From NCBI RefSeq assembly GCF_011602485.2, contig NZ_CP050022.2, forward strand, positions 5,724,001 to 5,788,000: 64,000 bases of DNA, given 5' to 3'. A program made the position numbers and the translations under genes. Positions 49,609 through 60,659 of the stretch are shown in pieces (within the stretch, counting starts at the first letter, position 1; every line of letters starts with the position of its first letter). The notes below the pieces were generated by a model that searched no databases, was not told the origin of the DNA, and worked only from the letters and a program-made list of their open reading frames with translations. Source of the stretch: Bradyrhizobium sp. 1(2017). GTDB taxonomy: Bacteria; Pseudomonadota; Alphaproteobacteria; Rhizobiales; Xanthobacteraceae.

Positions 49609-51396
49609 CTAAGACAGCGCTCCCAGCACGCCGCGCGTCGCCTTGTCGATCTCCTCGACATAGCGGCGGCGGACGAAGTTCTCGGTGAGGAAGCCGACCA
49701 CCTTGCGGCTGTCGGTGGAATCCACCACCGCCAGCATCTCGGCCTCGGCCTCGTCGAACACCGCCATCGCCGACTTCACGTTCATTTCCGGAATCAGCAC
49801 GATGTCGATCAGGCGCGCCAGTTCGATCACCTGGATGTCGTCGGCGATGGTGTCGAGATCGCTGGAGAACAAATCGGGCAGCAGGACGAGGCCGATATAT
49901 TCGTCGGCATTGTTGACGATGACGATTCCCGGCCGCGAGCCCAGCGCGAATTCGCCGCGCGCGGCGGCGATCGTCGTGGTCGACGGCACCTTGCCGACGT
50001 CGGAGCGCATCAGGCGCTCGACGGTGAGGTTGCGCAGCCAGCCGACGTCGTTGGCGCTGCGGATGGTCTCGCCGCGCAGATGCAGGCGCCAGGTCGAAAA
50101 GGAGTGGCCGAACATGAAGCGGACGCAGATCGAGGTGACGATGCAGCCGGCCAGCACCACGGCGGTGACGTCGACGTTGCGGGTCATCTCCAGCACGAGA
50201 AACGACATGGTGAGAGGACCGCCGACGATGGCGACGCCGAGGGTCGCCATGCCGGTCAGCATTGCGACCAGCGGATCGATCGCGAAGTTCGGGCTGATCA
50301 GAAGCAGCACCGCCGCGAAGAACTTGCCGATCAGGCTGCCGACGAACAGAGAGGCAAAGAACAGGCCGCCGCGGAAGCCCGAGGCGAGCGAGATCAGGCA
50401 GGCGGTCACTTTCAAGGCAATGATCAGCGCAATCAGGCCGATCGTCATGTCGTGGAAGAGGTCCAGCACCATGGCGCCGTGGCCGGCCGCCAGCACCTGC
50501 GGCGTGATGATGGCGAAACTGCCGACGATGAGACCGCCGATCACCGGACGCAGCCAGACCGGCATCCAGACGAACAGGCGCTCGAACATCGCCGAGGAGC
50601 GCATCACCGCGATACCGACCCCGCTGGTGATGAGAGCAAGCCCGATCAGGGCCAGGTACTGCTCGACGCCGACCGCGCTGACCTTCGGTATCTCCAGCGA
50701 GTACGGCGCGCCGCCGAGCCATTGCGCGGTCAAGGCGCCGGCGAGCGAGGCCGCCAGGATCGGCGCGGCGCTGCCGACCGCATAAACGCCGACGATGAGT
50801 TCGCAGGCGTAGAAGGCGCCGGTGATCGGCGCGCCGAATGCCGCCGCGATCGCGGCGGCAGCACCACAGCCGACCATCAGGCGCAGATCGTTGCGGCGAA
50901 GATTGAAGAACTTGCCGAGCAGCGAGGCGATACCCGAGCCGATCTGGGTATAGCCGGCCTCGAGGCCCACCGAGGCGCCGCAGCCGTTGGAGATCAGGGT
51001 CTGGCTCGACACCACCACGCTGTCGCGCATCGAGAGATTGCCGCCGCGCAGCGCATTCGCCTCGATCGGGTCGACCGCATTCGAGATCTTCATGCGCCGC
51101 CGCGACCATTCCATGATGCCGAGCGAGAGCCCTCCGAGCGCAGGCGCGATCAGCGCCGCCCAGGGGCTGACGCGCTCGTGAGCCGACAGGTGAACATCGA
51201 TGGGAATGCCGTAGATCACGACATGCGCGATCTGGGCGATGTGAGCCATCAACGTCACGACCGCGCCCGCGAGCGTGCCGATCACGAGCGCGAGCGGGAT
51301 CAGGTAGAACTCGTTGCTGCGCAGCAGGGCGCGCAGCCGAACCATGGTGCGGTTCGTCCCCCTGCGATCGACGAGATGTCTGATCCGCACGAACAC
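49609..51396 (-). CDS. ClC-family chloride channel/antiporter with C-terminal CBS region
   Basis: A 595-residue membrane protein with the ClC fold. The gating-glutamate motif appears as ASVGLEAGYTQIG (Glu retained; the usual GREGP is GLEAG), and the later filter segment as FRGGLFFASLFVG. After about residue 430 the cytosolic part carries a CBS-like pair (VERLMRSDVGKVP, MAVFDEAEAEMLAVVDSTD). It exchanges Cl- for H+ or conducts Cl- at the inner membrane; acid or osmotic roles are typical. GTG 51396 is used; ATG 51345 is an alternative. It starts 12 nt after the aldolase gene, so the two are probably co-transcribed. Confidence 0.88.
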   Translation of the reverse strand: MFVRIRHLVDRRGTNRTMVRLRALLRSNEFYLIPLALVIGTLAGAVVTLMAHIAQIAHVVIYGIPIDVHLSAHERVSPWAALIAPALGGLSLGIMEWSRRRMKISNAVDPIEANALRGGNLSMRDSVVVSSQTLISNGCGASVGLEAGYTQIGSGIASLLGKFFNLRRNDLRLMVGCGAAAAIAAAFGAPITGAFYACELIVGVYAVGSAAPILAASLAGALTAQWLGGAPYSLEIPKVSAVGVEQYLALIGLALITSGVGIAVMRSSAMFERLFVWMPVWLRPVIGGLIVGSFAIITPQVLAAGHGAMVLDLFHDMTIGLIALIIALKVTACLISLASGFRGGLFFASLFVGSLIGKFFAAVLLLISPNFAIDPLVAMLTGMATLGVAIVGGPLTMSFLVLEMTRNVDVTAVVLAGCIVTSICVRFMFGHSFSTWRLHLRGETIRSANDVGWLRNLTVERLMRSDVGKVPSTTTIAAARGEFALGSRPGIVIVNNADEYIGLVLLPDLFSSDLDTIADDIQVIELARLIDIVLIPEMNVKSAMAVFDEAEAEMLAVVDSTDSRKVVGFLTENFVRRRYVEEIDKATRGVLGALS

Positions 51397-51408
51397 CTTC
51401 GATCCGCC

Positions 51409-52062
51409 CTACCCTTCCGACAGGCCGTAGCCGGCCATGCGCTGGCGGACCCGTTCGATCTCGGCGCTGGAGAGCAGCGGCGGTTGTCCGATCTGGAGGC
51501 AGCCGTGATATTGCCGCGCCAGCGTCTCGACCTCGACGGCGAGCCACATCGCCTTGTCCAGCGTCTTGCCGATCGCGATCATGCCGTGATGGTCGAGCAG
51601 GCAGGCAAGCCGGCCCTCCAGCGCCTGCACCGCATGCTCGGACAGCTCCACCGTGCCGAAGGTGGCATAGGGTGCGCAGCGGATGGTGTCGCCACCGGCG
51701 GCCGCGATCATGTAGTGCACGGGCGGGATTTCCATGCCCATGATCGCCAGGATGGTGCAATAGGTCGGATGGGCGTGGACGACGGCATTGACGTCGGGCC
51801 GGGACTTCAGGATGTCGCGATGGAAGCGCCACTCGCTGGACGGCTTCTGGCTCGGGGCATGGGAGCCGTCCATCGCCATCAACACGATCTGGTCGGGGGT
51901 CAAGGCCTCATAGGGCACGCTGGTCGGCGTGACCAGAAGCCCGTCCGCATGTCGGACGCTGATATTGCCCGAGGTGCCCTGGTTGATGCCGAGCGCGTTC
52001 ATGCGGCGGCAGGCGTCGATGATGGCCTGTCTCTTGGCGAGCTCGTCCGCTGTCATCGACAT
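51409..52062 (-). CDS. Class II aldolase/adducin family protein
   Basis: A 217-residue zinc aldolase of the fuculose-phosphate-aldolase type. Motifs: GTSGNISVR (phosphate loop), the catalytic acidic residue in PSSEWRFH, and the zinc His pair VVHAHPTYCT plus a third His in LLDHHGMIA. It splits or decarboxylates a short sugar phosphate; the substrate is not clear, and no sugar kinase is linked. ATG 52062 follows GAAACCGAG. Confidence 0.85.
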   Translation of the reverse strand: MSMTADELAKRQAIIDACRRMNALGINQGTSGNISVRHADGLLVTPTSVPYEALTPDQIVLMAMDGSHAPSQKPSSEWRFHRDILKSRPDVNAVVHAHPTYCTILAIMGMEIPPVHYMIAAAGGDTIRCAPYATFGTVELSEHAVQALEGRLACLLDHHGMIAIGKTLDKAMWLAVEVETLARQYHGCLQIGQPPLLSSAEIERVRQRMAGYGLSEG

Positions 52063-52241
52063 CTCGGTTTCTTCTCGGCTTCTTCTCAGCTTCTTGGCGA
52101 TGGACGTTTGTTAGAGGGGAAGTACGTCAAAGCCATGTGGCAGCGCAAGCGAAAGCGACCGGCTCGCGCACGGTCTTATCGAGGGATCCCCCGCCCCCGA
52201 AATAGACCGCAAAATCAACGAATTACCAGATTGTCGCACCC

Positions 52242-52868
52242 CTACGGCAGGCTCGCCCGGACGGCCGCGATGCCGTTGATGACGAACTGCACCGAATAGG
52301 CGGCAAGCAGCATGCCGAGCACGCGCGAGAGCACGGCATTTCCGGTGCGCCCGAGGGTGCGCGCGATCAGTCCCGCCGAGACAAAGCACAGCATGCAGAG
52401 CAGGCAGACCGAGAGCACCACCGCGATGATGATCGCCAGTCTTGCGCCATAGCCGGCATCGCCCGACAGCAGCAGCGTGGTCGCAATCGCGCCGGGGCCG
52501 GCCATCATCGGAATGGCGAGCGGAAACACGGCGACGTCGGAGGCGTGCTCCGATGTGGCCTTGTCGGCTTCCCGGGCCTCGCGATGCGGACGGTCGCCGA
52601 AGATCATCTGGTAGGAGACGCCGAACAGCAGCAGCCCCCCGGCGATCTGGAAGGCGGGGACGCCGATGCCGAGCTGGCGAAGCAGCCAGTTTCCGACCAG
52701 CGCGATCACGACCAGGATCGAGGCGGCGATCAGCGGCGCCCGCAATGCGATCGTCCGCTTGACCGTGTCGGGCATGCCTCCGGTGGCGGCCAGGAAGGCC
52801 GGCGCAAGGCCGACGGGATCGACCACCAGCAGCAGGGTCACGAAGGCCGAGAGGGCGAAGTCGATCAT
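52242..52868 (-). CDS. MarC/NAAT family integral membrane protein
   Basis: A 208-residue, six-helix protein of the MarC family (pattern LLLVVDPVGLAPAFL, then FPLAIPMMAGPGAIATTLLLS). The family was once linked to multidrug resistance, but that role was not upheld; a transporter of small solutes is assumed. ATG 52868 follows GGGAG at a rather long distance. Divergent from a small membrane-protein gene. Confidence 0.85.
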   Translation of the reverse strand: MIDFALSAFVTLLLVVDPVGLAPAFLAATGGMPDTVKRTIALRAPLIAASILVVIALVGNWLLRQLGIGVPAFQIAGGLLLFGVSYQMIFGDRPHREAREADKATSEHASDVAVFPLAIPMMAGPGAIATTLLLSGDAGYGARLAIIIAVVLSVCLLCMLCFVSAGLIARTLGRTGNAVLSRVLGMLLAAYSVQFVINGIAAVRASLP

Positions 52869-52957
52869 GTCTCGGTGGGCTCCCTGGACGCAGGAACGAT
52901 GGCAGGCGGACTGACTTAGCCCGGCAGAGCCGTTTTGCAAATCATCGGAGACGATCA

Positions 52958-53164
52958 ATGAGCGACAGTGGAATCGGAATGCTGCTCGGCCAGCTCTCGG
53001 CCAACCTGCTCTGGCTCTGGTTCATCGGCGCCTTCCTGCTCGGCGCGGTCCTCGCCTATGGCGTGATGAAGGCCGGGCGCCTGCGGCACGTCGAACGCGC
53101 GCAACTCGACCGCAACACCGAGGCGCGGCAACGGCAGGAGGATCCCTACAAGCGTCCGACGTGA
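52958..53164 (+). CDS. Small single-pass membrane protein, 68 aa
   Basis: One hydrophobic helix (about 15-38, NLLWLWFIGAFLLGAVLAYGV) and a charged, Arg/Gln-rich cytosolic tail. GGAG lies 8 nt before the ATG. No family recognised; it lies upstream of the DUF892 gene in the same direction, 113 nt apart. Confidence 0.65.
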   Translation: MSDSGIGMLLGQLSANLLWLWFIGAFLLGAVLAYGVMKAGRLRHVERAQLDRNTEARQRQEDPYKRPT

Positions 53165-53277
53165 GCGATCACCACGAGTGCCGGCGGCAGTTAGGAACTT
53201 TCGTTCTCGAAACGGTTTTCATGGCCTGAGGATTGAGGAAGGAGACGCCTTCCCGTGTCGCCTCAAGAGGAGGACGT

Positions 53278-53844
53278 ATGGCTAAACGAGCGAAGAAACG
53301 CGCAACCAAGAAGACCGCGGCGCGACGCCCGCGTCAGGCGCCGAAGATGCTGAGCGACCTGTTCCTGGAAACGCTGAAGGACATCTATTTCGCCGAGAAC
53401 AAGATCATCAAGACCCTGCCCAAGATGGCGAAGGCTGCAAACTCGAAGGAGCTTGCGGCGGCCTTCAACAAGCATCTGCGCGAGACCCAGGGCCAGGTCA
53501 AACGGCTCGATCAGATCTTCAAGATGCTGGGCAAGCCCGCGCGCGGCAAGCCCTGCGAGGCGATCAACGGCATCACCGACGAGGGTGCCGAGATCATGAA
53601 GGATTTCAAGGGAGCCCCCGCCCTCGACGCCGGTCTGCTCGCGGCGGCGCAGGCCGTCGAGCATTACGAAATCTCCCGCTACGGCACGCTGCGCACCTGG
53701 GCCGAGGAGCTCGGCATGCAGGATGCGGCAAGACTGCTCCAGGCGACGCTGGACGAGGAAGAAGCGACGGATCACACGCTGACCGAGCTCGCGACGTCCG
53801 TGATCAATCTCGAAGCGGAAGACGAGTATCGCGCCGCGGCCTGA
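53278..53844 (+). CDS. DUF892 (YciE/YciF-type) ferritin-like protein
   Basis: A 188-residue protein. A Lys/Arg/Ala-rich N-terminal arm (about 1-22) precedes the four-helix DUF892 bundle: LFLETLKDIYFAENKIIKTLPKM, FNKHLRETQGQVKRLDQIF, AAAQAVEHYEISRYGTL and LLQATLDEEEATDHTLTEL, with Glu/His metal-ligand candidates spaced as in rubrerythrin-like proteins. Members are stress-induced and bind metal; the basic arm might bind DNA. ATG 53278 follows GAGGAGG, so the upstream 15 codons are not used. Confidence 0.85.
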   Translation: MAKRAKKRATKKTAARRPRQAPKMLSDLFLETLKDIYFAENKIIKTLPKMAKAANSKELAAAFNKHLRETQGQVKRLDQIFKMLGKPARGKPCEAINGITDEGAEIMKDFKGAPALDAGLLAAAQAVEHYEISRYGTLRTWAEELGMQDAARLLQATLDEEEATDHTLTELATSVINLEAEDEYRAAA

Positions 53845-53873
53845 TGCCGCGCGTGGCCTGAATTGTTGCCGAC

Positions 53874-53900
53874 GGCGCCGCGGAACATGGCCGCGGCGCC
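53874..53900 (+). terminator. GC-rich hairpin after the DUF892 gene
   Basis: A perfect 10-bp inverted repeat (GGCGCCGCGG / CCGCGGCGCC) with a 7-nt loop, 30 nt after the stop. No T tract, so termination efficiency is doubtful. Confidence 0.4.
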
Positions 53901-53974
53901 GATGCGTTGAGCGGGAAGGCCCCGTCGGAACGAGGCAGGCATGTCCTGGACACGCGCTTCCTGGACCCGCGCTG

Positions 53975-53999
53975 GATTTTCGGGGGAACAACCCCATAT
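53975..53999 (+). promoter_or_regulatory. Possible heat-shock (sigma-32) promoter for hsp20-lon
   Basis: CCCCATAT (about 53992-53999) matches the sigma-32 -10 element well and lies 40 nt before the hsp20 ATG. The -35 side is poor (CTGGAT in place of CTTGAA). A GGGG-AACAA-CCCC hairpin overlaps it. No ROSE-type thermometer is convincing. Confidence 0.3.
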
Positions 54000-54038
54000 C
54001 CTCGTTTTCCAACCGCAGCGCCTTCCCCGAGACTTGCC

Positions 54039-54422
54039 ATGCAATCTAAAAATCCCCTCGACTGGATGCTGTCCGAAGCCCTGGACCAGCTGACCCGCGC
54101 CGAACGGCTGCGCCAGCAGTTCGGCCGCCAGGAAGCCTGTTGGGAGCCGCCGATCGACGTGCTCGAGACCGAGCACGAGCTCCTGATCCTCGTCGCGCTC
54201 CCCGGCGTCAACCCGGACAATGTCGAGACGGTGATCCATGACGGCGCGCTCGTCATCTCCGGCCAGCGCACCCTGCCGCCGGAGCTTCGCAGCGCCCGCA
54301 TCCACCGGCTCGAGCTGCCGCAGGGCCGCTTCGAGCGGCGCATCGCATTGCCCCTTGGCCGCTACGCCATCAGCCGCTTCGTGATGGACGGCTGCGTCGC
54401 GCTGCGCCTCGCCAAATCCTGA
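54039..54422 (+). CDS. Hsp20/alpha-crystallin small heat-shock protein
   Basis: A 127-residue small chaperone. The alpha-crystallin domain spans about 38-125: WEPPIDVLETEHELLILVALPGV opens it, and the family AxLxxGxL-type region is present as ELPQGRFERRIALPLGRY. The usual IxI tail is missing. It holds unfolding proteins in a refoldable state. It lies 8 nt before lon, so chaperone and protease are made together. The ATG has only a weak GAG upstream. Confidence 0.85.
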   Translation: MQSKNPLDWMLSEALDQLTRAERLRQQFGRQEACWEPPIDVLETEHELLILVALPGVNPDNVETVIHDGALVISGQRTLPPELRSARIHRLELPQGRFERRIALPLGRYAISRFVMDGCVALRLAKS

Positions 54423-54430
54423 GGTCGATC

Positions 54431-56824
<2,394 letters not shown>

Positions 56825-56828
56825 TGCG

Positions 56829-56984
56829 ATGAACAAACTGCTGGAAAGAACGAAGCGATCGCGGAAGACGCAGCGGCTGCGCCAGCTGCTCGATCGTGCC
56901 GTCGACCGGGTGCGCGATGCGCTGGCGGGACCCGAGCCGCGGCTTCAGCCGATCCCGGTCCGGGTGAAGCGCCGCAAGGGTTGA
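56829..56984 (+). CDS. Small basic protein, 51 aa, downstream of lon
   Basis: A short frame starting MNKLLERTKRSRKTQRLRQL and ending in RVKRRKG: Arg/Lys-rich, probably one helix with basic tail, predicted to be nucleic-acid- or ribosome-binding. It begins 4 nt after the lon stop, before the shared terminator, so it is very likely on the lon transcript. No domain recognised. Confidence 0.55.
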   Translation: MNKLLERTKRSRKTQRLRQLLDRAVDRVRDALAGPEPRLQPIPVRVKRRKG

Positions 56985-57020
56985 GCCCTCCGTCTCAGGC
57001 CCTCGCGGCTGCCCCAAACA

Positions 57021-57049
57021 AAAGGCCCCCTCCATGCGAGGGGGCCTTT
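57021..57049. terminator. Bidirectional rho-independent terminator
   Basis: AAAGGCCCCCTC and its exact complement form a 12-bp stem with a 5-nt loop, with T residues on both sides. It separates the hsp20-lon transcript from the convergent HU gene. Confidence 0.9.
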
Positions 57050-57055
57050 GCGTTG

Positions 57056-57358
57056 TTAGCCCACGGCGTCCTTGGCCGCCTTGACCGGGCGGGCGCGGAC
57101 GATCTTGCGGGCCGGCTTGGCCTTGAACATCATCTCTTCACCCGTGAACGGGTTGGTGCCCTTGCGCGCCTTGGTCGCGGGCTTCTTGATGACCACGAAC
57201 TTGGCGAAGCCCGGCACCAGGAACAGGCCGTTCTTCTTGAGCTCCTTGTGACCGACGTCGGTCAGCGTCTCCATGACGTTCTTGACGTCGCGCTTGGAAA
57301 GCTCGGTGGCGGTCGCAATCTTTTCGATCAACTGCGATTTGGAAAGTTGGGTTGGCAT
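57056..57358 (-). CDS. HU-family DNA-binding protein
   Basis: A 100-residue bacterial histone-like protein. It keeps the HU start (MPTQLSKSQLIEKIATATEL), the dimer core and the DNA-binding arm (GTNPFTGEEMMFKAKPARKIVRARP), with a short basic-acidic C-terminal extension (VKAAKDAVG). It bends and compacts DNA. ATG 57358 follows AGAGGAG. A terminator directly follows the stop. Confidence 0.88.
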   Translation of the reverse strand: MPTQLSKSQLIEKIATATELSKRDVKNVMETLTDVGHKELKKNGLFLVPGFAKFVVIKKPATKARKGTNPFTGEEMMFKAKPARKIVRARPVKAAKDAVG

Positions 57359-57716
57359 CGTGTCTCCTCTGATTCGTTGCCGGTTGCATATTAGACCAAC
57401 CGGCGAAGGCCTATAGCCTTCTGCACAGTTTTGTCGCGGTTTTACGGGCTTTTTTGGCCCTCTAAGGCAAAAAACCCTGCATTTTAGCTGCTTCCGGAGC
57501 GGAAGGAGCCTCAGGCAGCGGTTTTTGCCTTGTTTCAAAGGCCCGCAAGCCACCTTGCTAAAGCTGATTCGATGCTTTCGACAAGCGACGACCGGCCCCT
57601 TTGCCGGAGGCCGGTCGTGATTCACCCTGAAAAATAAGGGCTAGATCGCCGTGTTGCGGCGTCTCAGCTGCTCTCTCACCCTGTTCTTACGGGGCGCGCG
57701 AGGAGCTTCGCTCGCG
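57359..57716. other. Intergenic region upstream of HU
   Basis: 358 nt. It contains an ACCGGCC / GGCCGGT inverted repeat near 57591-57615 and a GCGCGAG / CTCGCGC hairpin just after the thiolase stop near 57697-57717, which may act as its transcript end. No coding frame is supported. Confidence 0.45.
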
Positions 57717-58949
57717 CTAGATGCGCTCGATGATGACCGCCGGCGCCATGCCGCCGGCCGCGCACATGGTGACGAGACCGCGCTTGAGATCGCGCCGCTC
57801 GAGCTCGTCGAGCACGGTGCCGATCAGGATCGAGCCGGTGGCGCCGATGGGATGGCCGAGCGCGATCGAGCCGCCATTGACGTTGACCTTGGCGCGATCG
57901 AGGCTGAGGTCGCGGATATATTTTTCCGCAACCACCGCAAAGGCCTCGTTGATTTCGAAGAGATCGATGTCGTCGACGGTCAGCCCCGCCTTTGCCAGCA
58001 CCTTGCGCGTGGCCGGCACCGGCGCGTTCAGCATCAGGGTCGGCGAGTCCCCCATATTCGCCATCGCCACCACGCGGGCGCGGGCTTTGAGGCCATGCGC
58101 CTTGGCGTAAGACGGCGACGCCAGCAGGATCGCGGCGGCACCGTCGACGACGCCGGAGGAGTTGCCGGCGTGGTGCACGAAGTCGATCTCGAGGTCCGGA
58201 TATTTTTGCAGGATCAGGCCGCGATAGGTCGTGCCCTTGTCGTCAAGCGCATAGTCCGCGATCGCCGGGAATGCCGGCTTCAGGCTGCTCAGCCCCTCCA
58301 TCGTGGTCTGCGGGCGCGGATATTCTTCATGGTCGAGCGCGAGGCTGCCGTCCTCGCGATGGACAGGAACGAGGCTCTTCTTGAAGTAACCGTTCGCCAT
58401 CGCATGCGCGGCGCGCTTCTGGCTCTCCAGGCCGAGCGCGTCGACGTCCTGACGCGTGATGCCTTCCAGCGTCGCGATCGCGTCGGCACAAACGCCCTGA
58501 TGCGACTGCGGATGCTTTGCCCGCAGACGCAGGTTTCCGCTGTCCATCATCATCGGACCGCCGCCGCGGCGTCCCTCCATCGACATCATCTCGCAGCCGC
58601 CGGCAATGACGAGATCTTCGGCCCCTGCCATGATCGAGCTTGCGGCCATGTTGACGCTGGTGATGCCCGAGCCGCAGAAGCGGTCGAGCGTCACGGCGCT
58701 GGCGCGCACGTCGTAACCGGCATCGAGTGCCGACATGCGCCCGAGATCGCCGCCTTGCGTCGCGACCTGCGCGCTGCAGCCCCAGACGATGTCGTCGACG
58801 TCGGCGGTGTTGATGCCGGTGCGGTCGGCGAGCGCGCGCAGCACGGTTGCACCGAGCTGCTGCGGATGAATGCCCGAGAGTGCCCCCTTGCCGGCCTTGC
58901 CGACGCCGCGCGGGGTCCGGCAGGCATCGATGATCAGCGCGTCAGCCAT
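57717..58949 (-). CDS. Acetyl-CoA acetyltransferase family thiolase
   Basis: A 410-residue thiolase. The acyl-carrying Cys92 lies in DRFCGSGITSV, with INEAFA, GGSIALGHPIGATG (catalytic His) and Cys396 in MCAAGGMAPA. The last differs from the usual CIGGGMG. The sequence branch (LIIDACRTPRGVGKAGKGALS) is that of the FadA-like degradative or lipid-metabolism thiolases commonly annotated as acetyl-CoA acetyltransferase. It cleaves or condenses 3-ketoacyl-CoA. No beta-oxidation partner adjoins. Confidence 0.88.
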   Translation of the reverse strand: MADALIIDACRTPRGVGKAGKGALSGIHPQQLGATVLRALADRTGINTADVDDIVWGCSAQVATQGGDLGRMSALDAGYDVRASAVTLDRFCGSGITSVNMAASSIMAGAEDLVIAGGCEMMSMEGRRGGGPMMMDSGNLRLRAKHPQSHQGVCADAIATLEGITRQDVDALGLESQKRAAHAMANGYFKKSLVPVHREDGSLALDHEEYPRPQTTMEGLSSLKPAFPAIADYALDDKGTTYRGLILQKYPDLEIDFVHHAGNSSGVVDGAAAILLASPSYAKAHGLKARARVVAMANMGDSPTLMLNAPVPATRKVLAKAGLTVDDIDLFEINEAFAVVAEKYIRDLSLDRAKVNVNGGSIALGHPIGATGSILIGTVLDELERRDLKRGLVTMCAAGGMAPAVIIERI

Positions 58950-59131
58950 TGGCGTTGTCCTCTTGTTCGTGGTGTTGAGGAGCGTTTTGAATCAGGGGAA
59001 GGGCTGAGTCAACGTGCGGCATTTCACGCGCCGCACCGAATTTTCCGCTGCGCGTAAAATCAGGCCGCTTCATGCATCCGCCGTCGCTGGAGCTCAGCGG
59101 AACAAGGGGAAGAAGGGGAAGAAGGAGATGA

Positions 59132-60592
59132 TCATACCCCCGCCGCGTTGTTTGCGATCACGTTGCGATAGAAACTGGCGCTGAGCTTCGGGGTGCGGAC
59201 CTGGGTGTCGAAATTGACGTGATAGAGCCCGAAGCGCTTGTTCAGCCCGTACACCCACTCGAAATTGTCCATCAGGCTCCAGAGGAAATAGCCGCGCACC
59301 GGCACGCCTTCGGCGGTGGCGCGCTGGAGCTGGGCGAGATAGTTGCGCAGGTACATGATGCGGTCGGTGTCGTAGATCTTGCCGTCGGGCGTGACGACGT
59401 CGTCACCGGAGGCGCCGTTCTCGCTGATATAGATCGCATCCGTCTTCCAGATCTTGGCCGCAAGCTTCGGCACCCAGTAGATCGTCTCGGGGCCGACCCG
59501 CAGCCAGTCAGAGTTCATGTGCGGGAACGATTTCGGAATCGGCAGCGGCATGAAGCCCGCGCCCTGGTCCGAGGCCACCACGTAGTTCTGCGGCGCGTAG
59601 ACGTTGAGCCCCAGGAAATCGACCGGCGAGGAGATGATCTTCAGCTCCGCGTCGGTGTATTTCGGCGCATTGGGCCCGGCGAATTTCAGGAAGGCGTCGG
59701 TGTACTGGCCCGTCATGATGACATTGAGATAGCCGGCGTTCATCTCGCGTAGCGCGATCTCCGCGGCGCGGACGTTCTCCGGCGTGTCGATCGCGGGCGC
59801 GCAGGCATCGATGTTCTCGGCCGGTCCTACCCTGGTGCCCTGGCGGCCACGGGCGCGCACCGCCTGCACCGCAATCCCGTGCGCGAGCGCGCTGTTGTGC
59901 CTGATCTGGTTGACCTCGGCTTGCGGCAGCGTCACGCCCGGCGCGTCGATGCCGATGCCGTAACCGAAATAGACGAAGCGGCCGCTCTCGTTCAGCGTGA
60001 ACACGTTCTTGACGCGGTCGGTCATATGCTCCGCGATATAGGCCGCATAATCGCCAAAGATCTTGCAGGTCTCGGTCGAGCGCCAGCCGCCAAAACGGTC
60101 CTGCAGCGATTGCGGCAGGTCCCAGTGATAGAGTGTCAGCCACGGCTCGATGCCGTTCTTGAGAAGCTCGTCGACCAGGCGGTTGTAGAAGTCGAGCCCT
60201 TTCGGATTGGGCTTGCCGTCGCCATCCGGAAACACCCGCGGCCACGCCACCGAGAAGCGATAGGCCTTGCAGCCGAGCGCCTTGATCAGCGCGATATCCT
60301 CCTTGTAGCGGTGATAGTGCTCGTTGGCACGATCGCCTGTGGTTCCGTCCTCGATCTTGCCGGGGATGCGCACGAACTTGTCCCAGATCGAGGCCCCTCG
60401 CCCGTCTTCGTTGACCGCACCCTCGACCTGATAGGACGAGGTCGCCGTGCCCCAGACAAAGCCCGCCGGAAATCCGCTTCCGCCGCGCGGCGGCGCCGGC
60501 TTGACCTCAGCGGCCCCGAGCGGACTTGCAATCCCGGCTGCGGACACTCCCGCCAACGCGGCAAACTGGCGACGCGAGACTTTGTCCGACAT
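59132..60592 (-). CDS. GH1 beta-glucosidase with Tat signal peptide
   Basis: A 486-residue family 1 glycoside hydrolase. The N-terminus has a twin-arginine signal (VSRRQFAALAG) ending near LGAAE, so it is exported folded to the periplasm, which is uncommon for GH1 enzymes. The barrel begins FPAGFVWGTATSSYQVEGA. The acid/base is Glu202 in TLNES (normally NEP), and the nucleophile Glu391 is in YISENGAS. It splits beta-glucosides, in this compartment perhaps plant-derived ones. It is transcribed alone in the same direction as the LysR gene upstream. Confidence 0.9.
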   Translation of the reverse strand: MSDKVSRRQFAALAGVSAAGIASPLGAAEVKPAPPRGGSGFPAGFVWGTATSSYQVEGAVNEDGRGASIWDKFVRIPGKIEDGTTGDRANEHYHRYKEDIALIKALGCKAYRFSVAWPRVFPDGDGKPNPKGLDFYNRLVDELLKNGIEPWLTLYHWDLPQSLQDRFGGWRSTETCKIFGDYAAYIAEHMTDRVKNVFTLNESGRFVYFGYGIGIDAPGVTLPQAEVNQIRHNSALAHGIAVQAVRARGRQGTRVGPAENIDACAPAIDTPENVRAAEIALREMNAGYLNVIMTGQYTDAFLKFAGPNAPKYTDAELKIISSPVDFLGLNVYAPQNYVVASDQGAGFMPLPIPKSFPHMNSDWLRVGPETIYWVPKLAAKIWKTDAIYISENGASGDDVVTPDGKIYDTDRIMYLRNYLAQLQRATAEGVPVRGYFLWSLMDNFEWVYGLNKRFGLYHVNFDTQVRTPKLSASFYRNVIANNAAGV

Positions 60593-60659
60593 TGATGCTG
60601 CTCCACTTCTCTTGGTTTCGAGGCACGACCGACAGTTCCAGGGTTCAGAAAGGGCGGTT

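Noticed and set aside
50080..52299. A long plus-strand frame (about 740 codons) opposite the chloride channel and aldolase genes
   Set aside because: Composition is His/Arg/Asp-rich noise typical of the complement of GC-rich genes. Both minus-strand genes in this stretch have clear family motifs.
57651..59057. A 468-codon plus-strand frame opposite the thiolase
   Set aside because: Shadow of the thiolase gene, whose catalytic motifs are all present on the minus strand.
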